DNA from: Phycisphaerae bacterium
Lineage (GTDB): Bacteria; Planctomycetota; Phycisphaerae; UBA1845
Direction: 5' to 3'
Assembly: GCA_029260155.1 (NCBI GenBank)
Contig: JAJDDU010000264.1
Span: 1-6,368, forward strand
Length of the DNA stretch: 6,368 bases
This document shows, in pieces, positions 6,341-6,368 of the stretch (the stretch's first letter is position 1; each line of letters opens with the position of its first letter). The notes beneath the pieces are model-generated. The model saw only the letters and a program-made list of their open reading frames with translations. It was not told the DNA's origin and did no database searches. A program made the position numbers and the translations under genes.

Positions 6341-6365
6341 CGCTACGCTTGGATTGAGGACGCTC
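6341..6365 (-). repeat. IS630 right inverted repeat
   Basis: These 25 bases mirror 5311-5335 with four mismatches. The outermost CGCTC and inner CGCTACG blocks are exact. The TA at 6366-6367 follows directly. Confidence 0.9.
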
Positions 6366-6367
6366 TA
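6366..6367. repeat. TA target-site duplication, right
   Basis: This is the second copy of the TA duplication, directly after the right inverted repeat. The single base after it (G) agrees with the sequence that follows the TA in the intact RHS gene (2139). Confidence 0.85.
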
Positions 6368-6368
6368 G

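Larger units (their letters stand above)
5311..6365 (-). mobile_element. Complete IS630-family insertion sequence (1055 bp)
   Basis: The element is bounded by imperfect 25-bp inverted repeats (21 of 25 matching) and a TA duplication. It carries one transposase on the minus strand, split into two overlapping frames. The DDE triad and the FIDETWAKTNMTR and PPYSPDLNPIE motifs place it in the IS630 family of the Tc1/mariner superfamily. Both ends are intact, so it looks like a whole, fairly recent insertion. It landed in an already decayed RHS copy, so the insertion was probably harmless. The 87 bp between the transposase start and the right repeat are rich in short GC repeats, including a GGCGCC palindrome, and presumably contain the promoter, which I could not assign. 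Confidence 0.94.

Overview
The window looks like accessory DNA from a GC-rich bacterium, most likely a planctomycete. The lineage guess rests mainly on the membrane protein at 3868-4644. It ends in a zinc ribbon of the form CxxCGYxLxGL...RCPECG, a tail I associate with many small Planctomycetota proteins. The high GC content and the large RHS/YD-repeat gene agree with this but are not specific. There are no rRNA or tRNA genes, CRISPR arrays or housekeeping genes.

Layout: (1) 1-3827 is a large RHS/YD-repeat protein whose 5' end lies outside the window. It has a long YD-repeat shell, a recognisable RHS-core end (RYYNPATGRF ... DPEG), a very basic linker and a C-terminal Hint (intein/hedgehog-type) domain. 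The reading frame stops two residues after the terminal His-Asn, so there is no toxin domain behind the Hint. (2) 3868-4644, 40 nt downstream on the same strand, is a polytopic membrane protein with a cytosolic-type zinc ribbon. (3) 4657-5310 is a broken second copy of the middle of the RHS gene. Its last 528 bp are about 93% identical to 1611-2138, while the preceding part is much more diverged and frameshifted. (4) 5311-6365 is a complete IS630-family element of 1055 bp with 25-bp imperfect inverted repeats and a TA target duplication. It sits inside the RHS fragment. The intact RHS gene preserves the same site unoccupied at 2137-2138. The transposase is split into two frames at a run of nine A residues on its coding strand, consistent with -1 frameshifting.

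How the parts fit together: this resembles an RHS locus that evolves by recombination in which a conserved core is joined to exchangeable 3' modules. The module here is basic linker, Hint and membrane gene, and it lies between two direct repeats of core sequence. Recombination between the repeats would delete or exchange the module. The most unusual points are an apparently intact Hint active site with no cargo after it, and the uncharacterised membrane/zinc-ribbon protein coupled to it. These may be partners, but that is inference.
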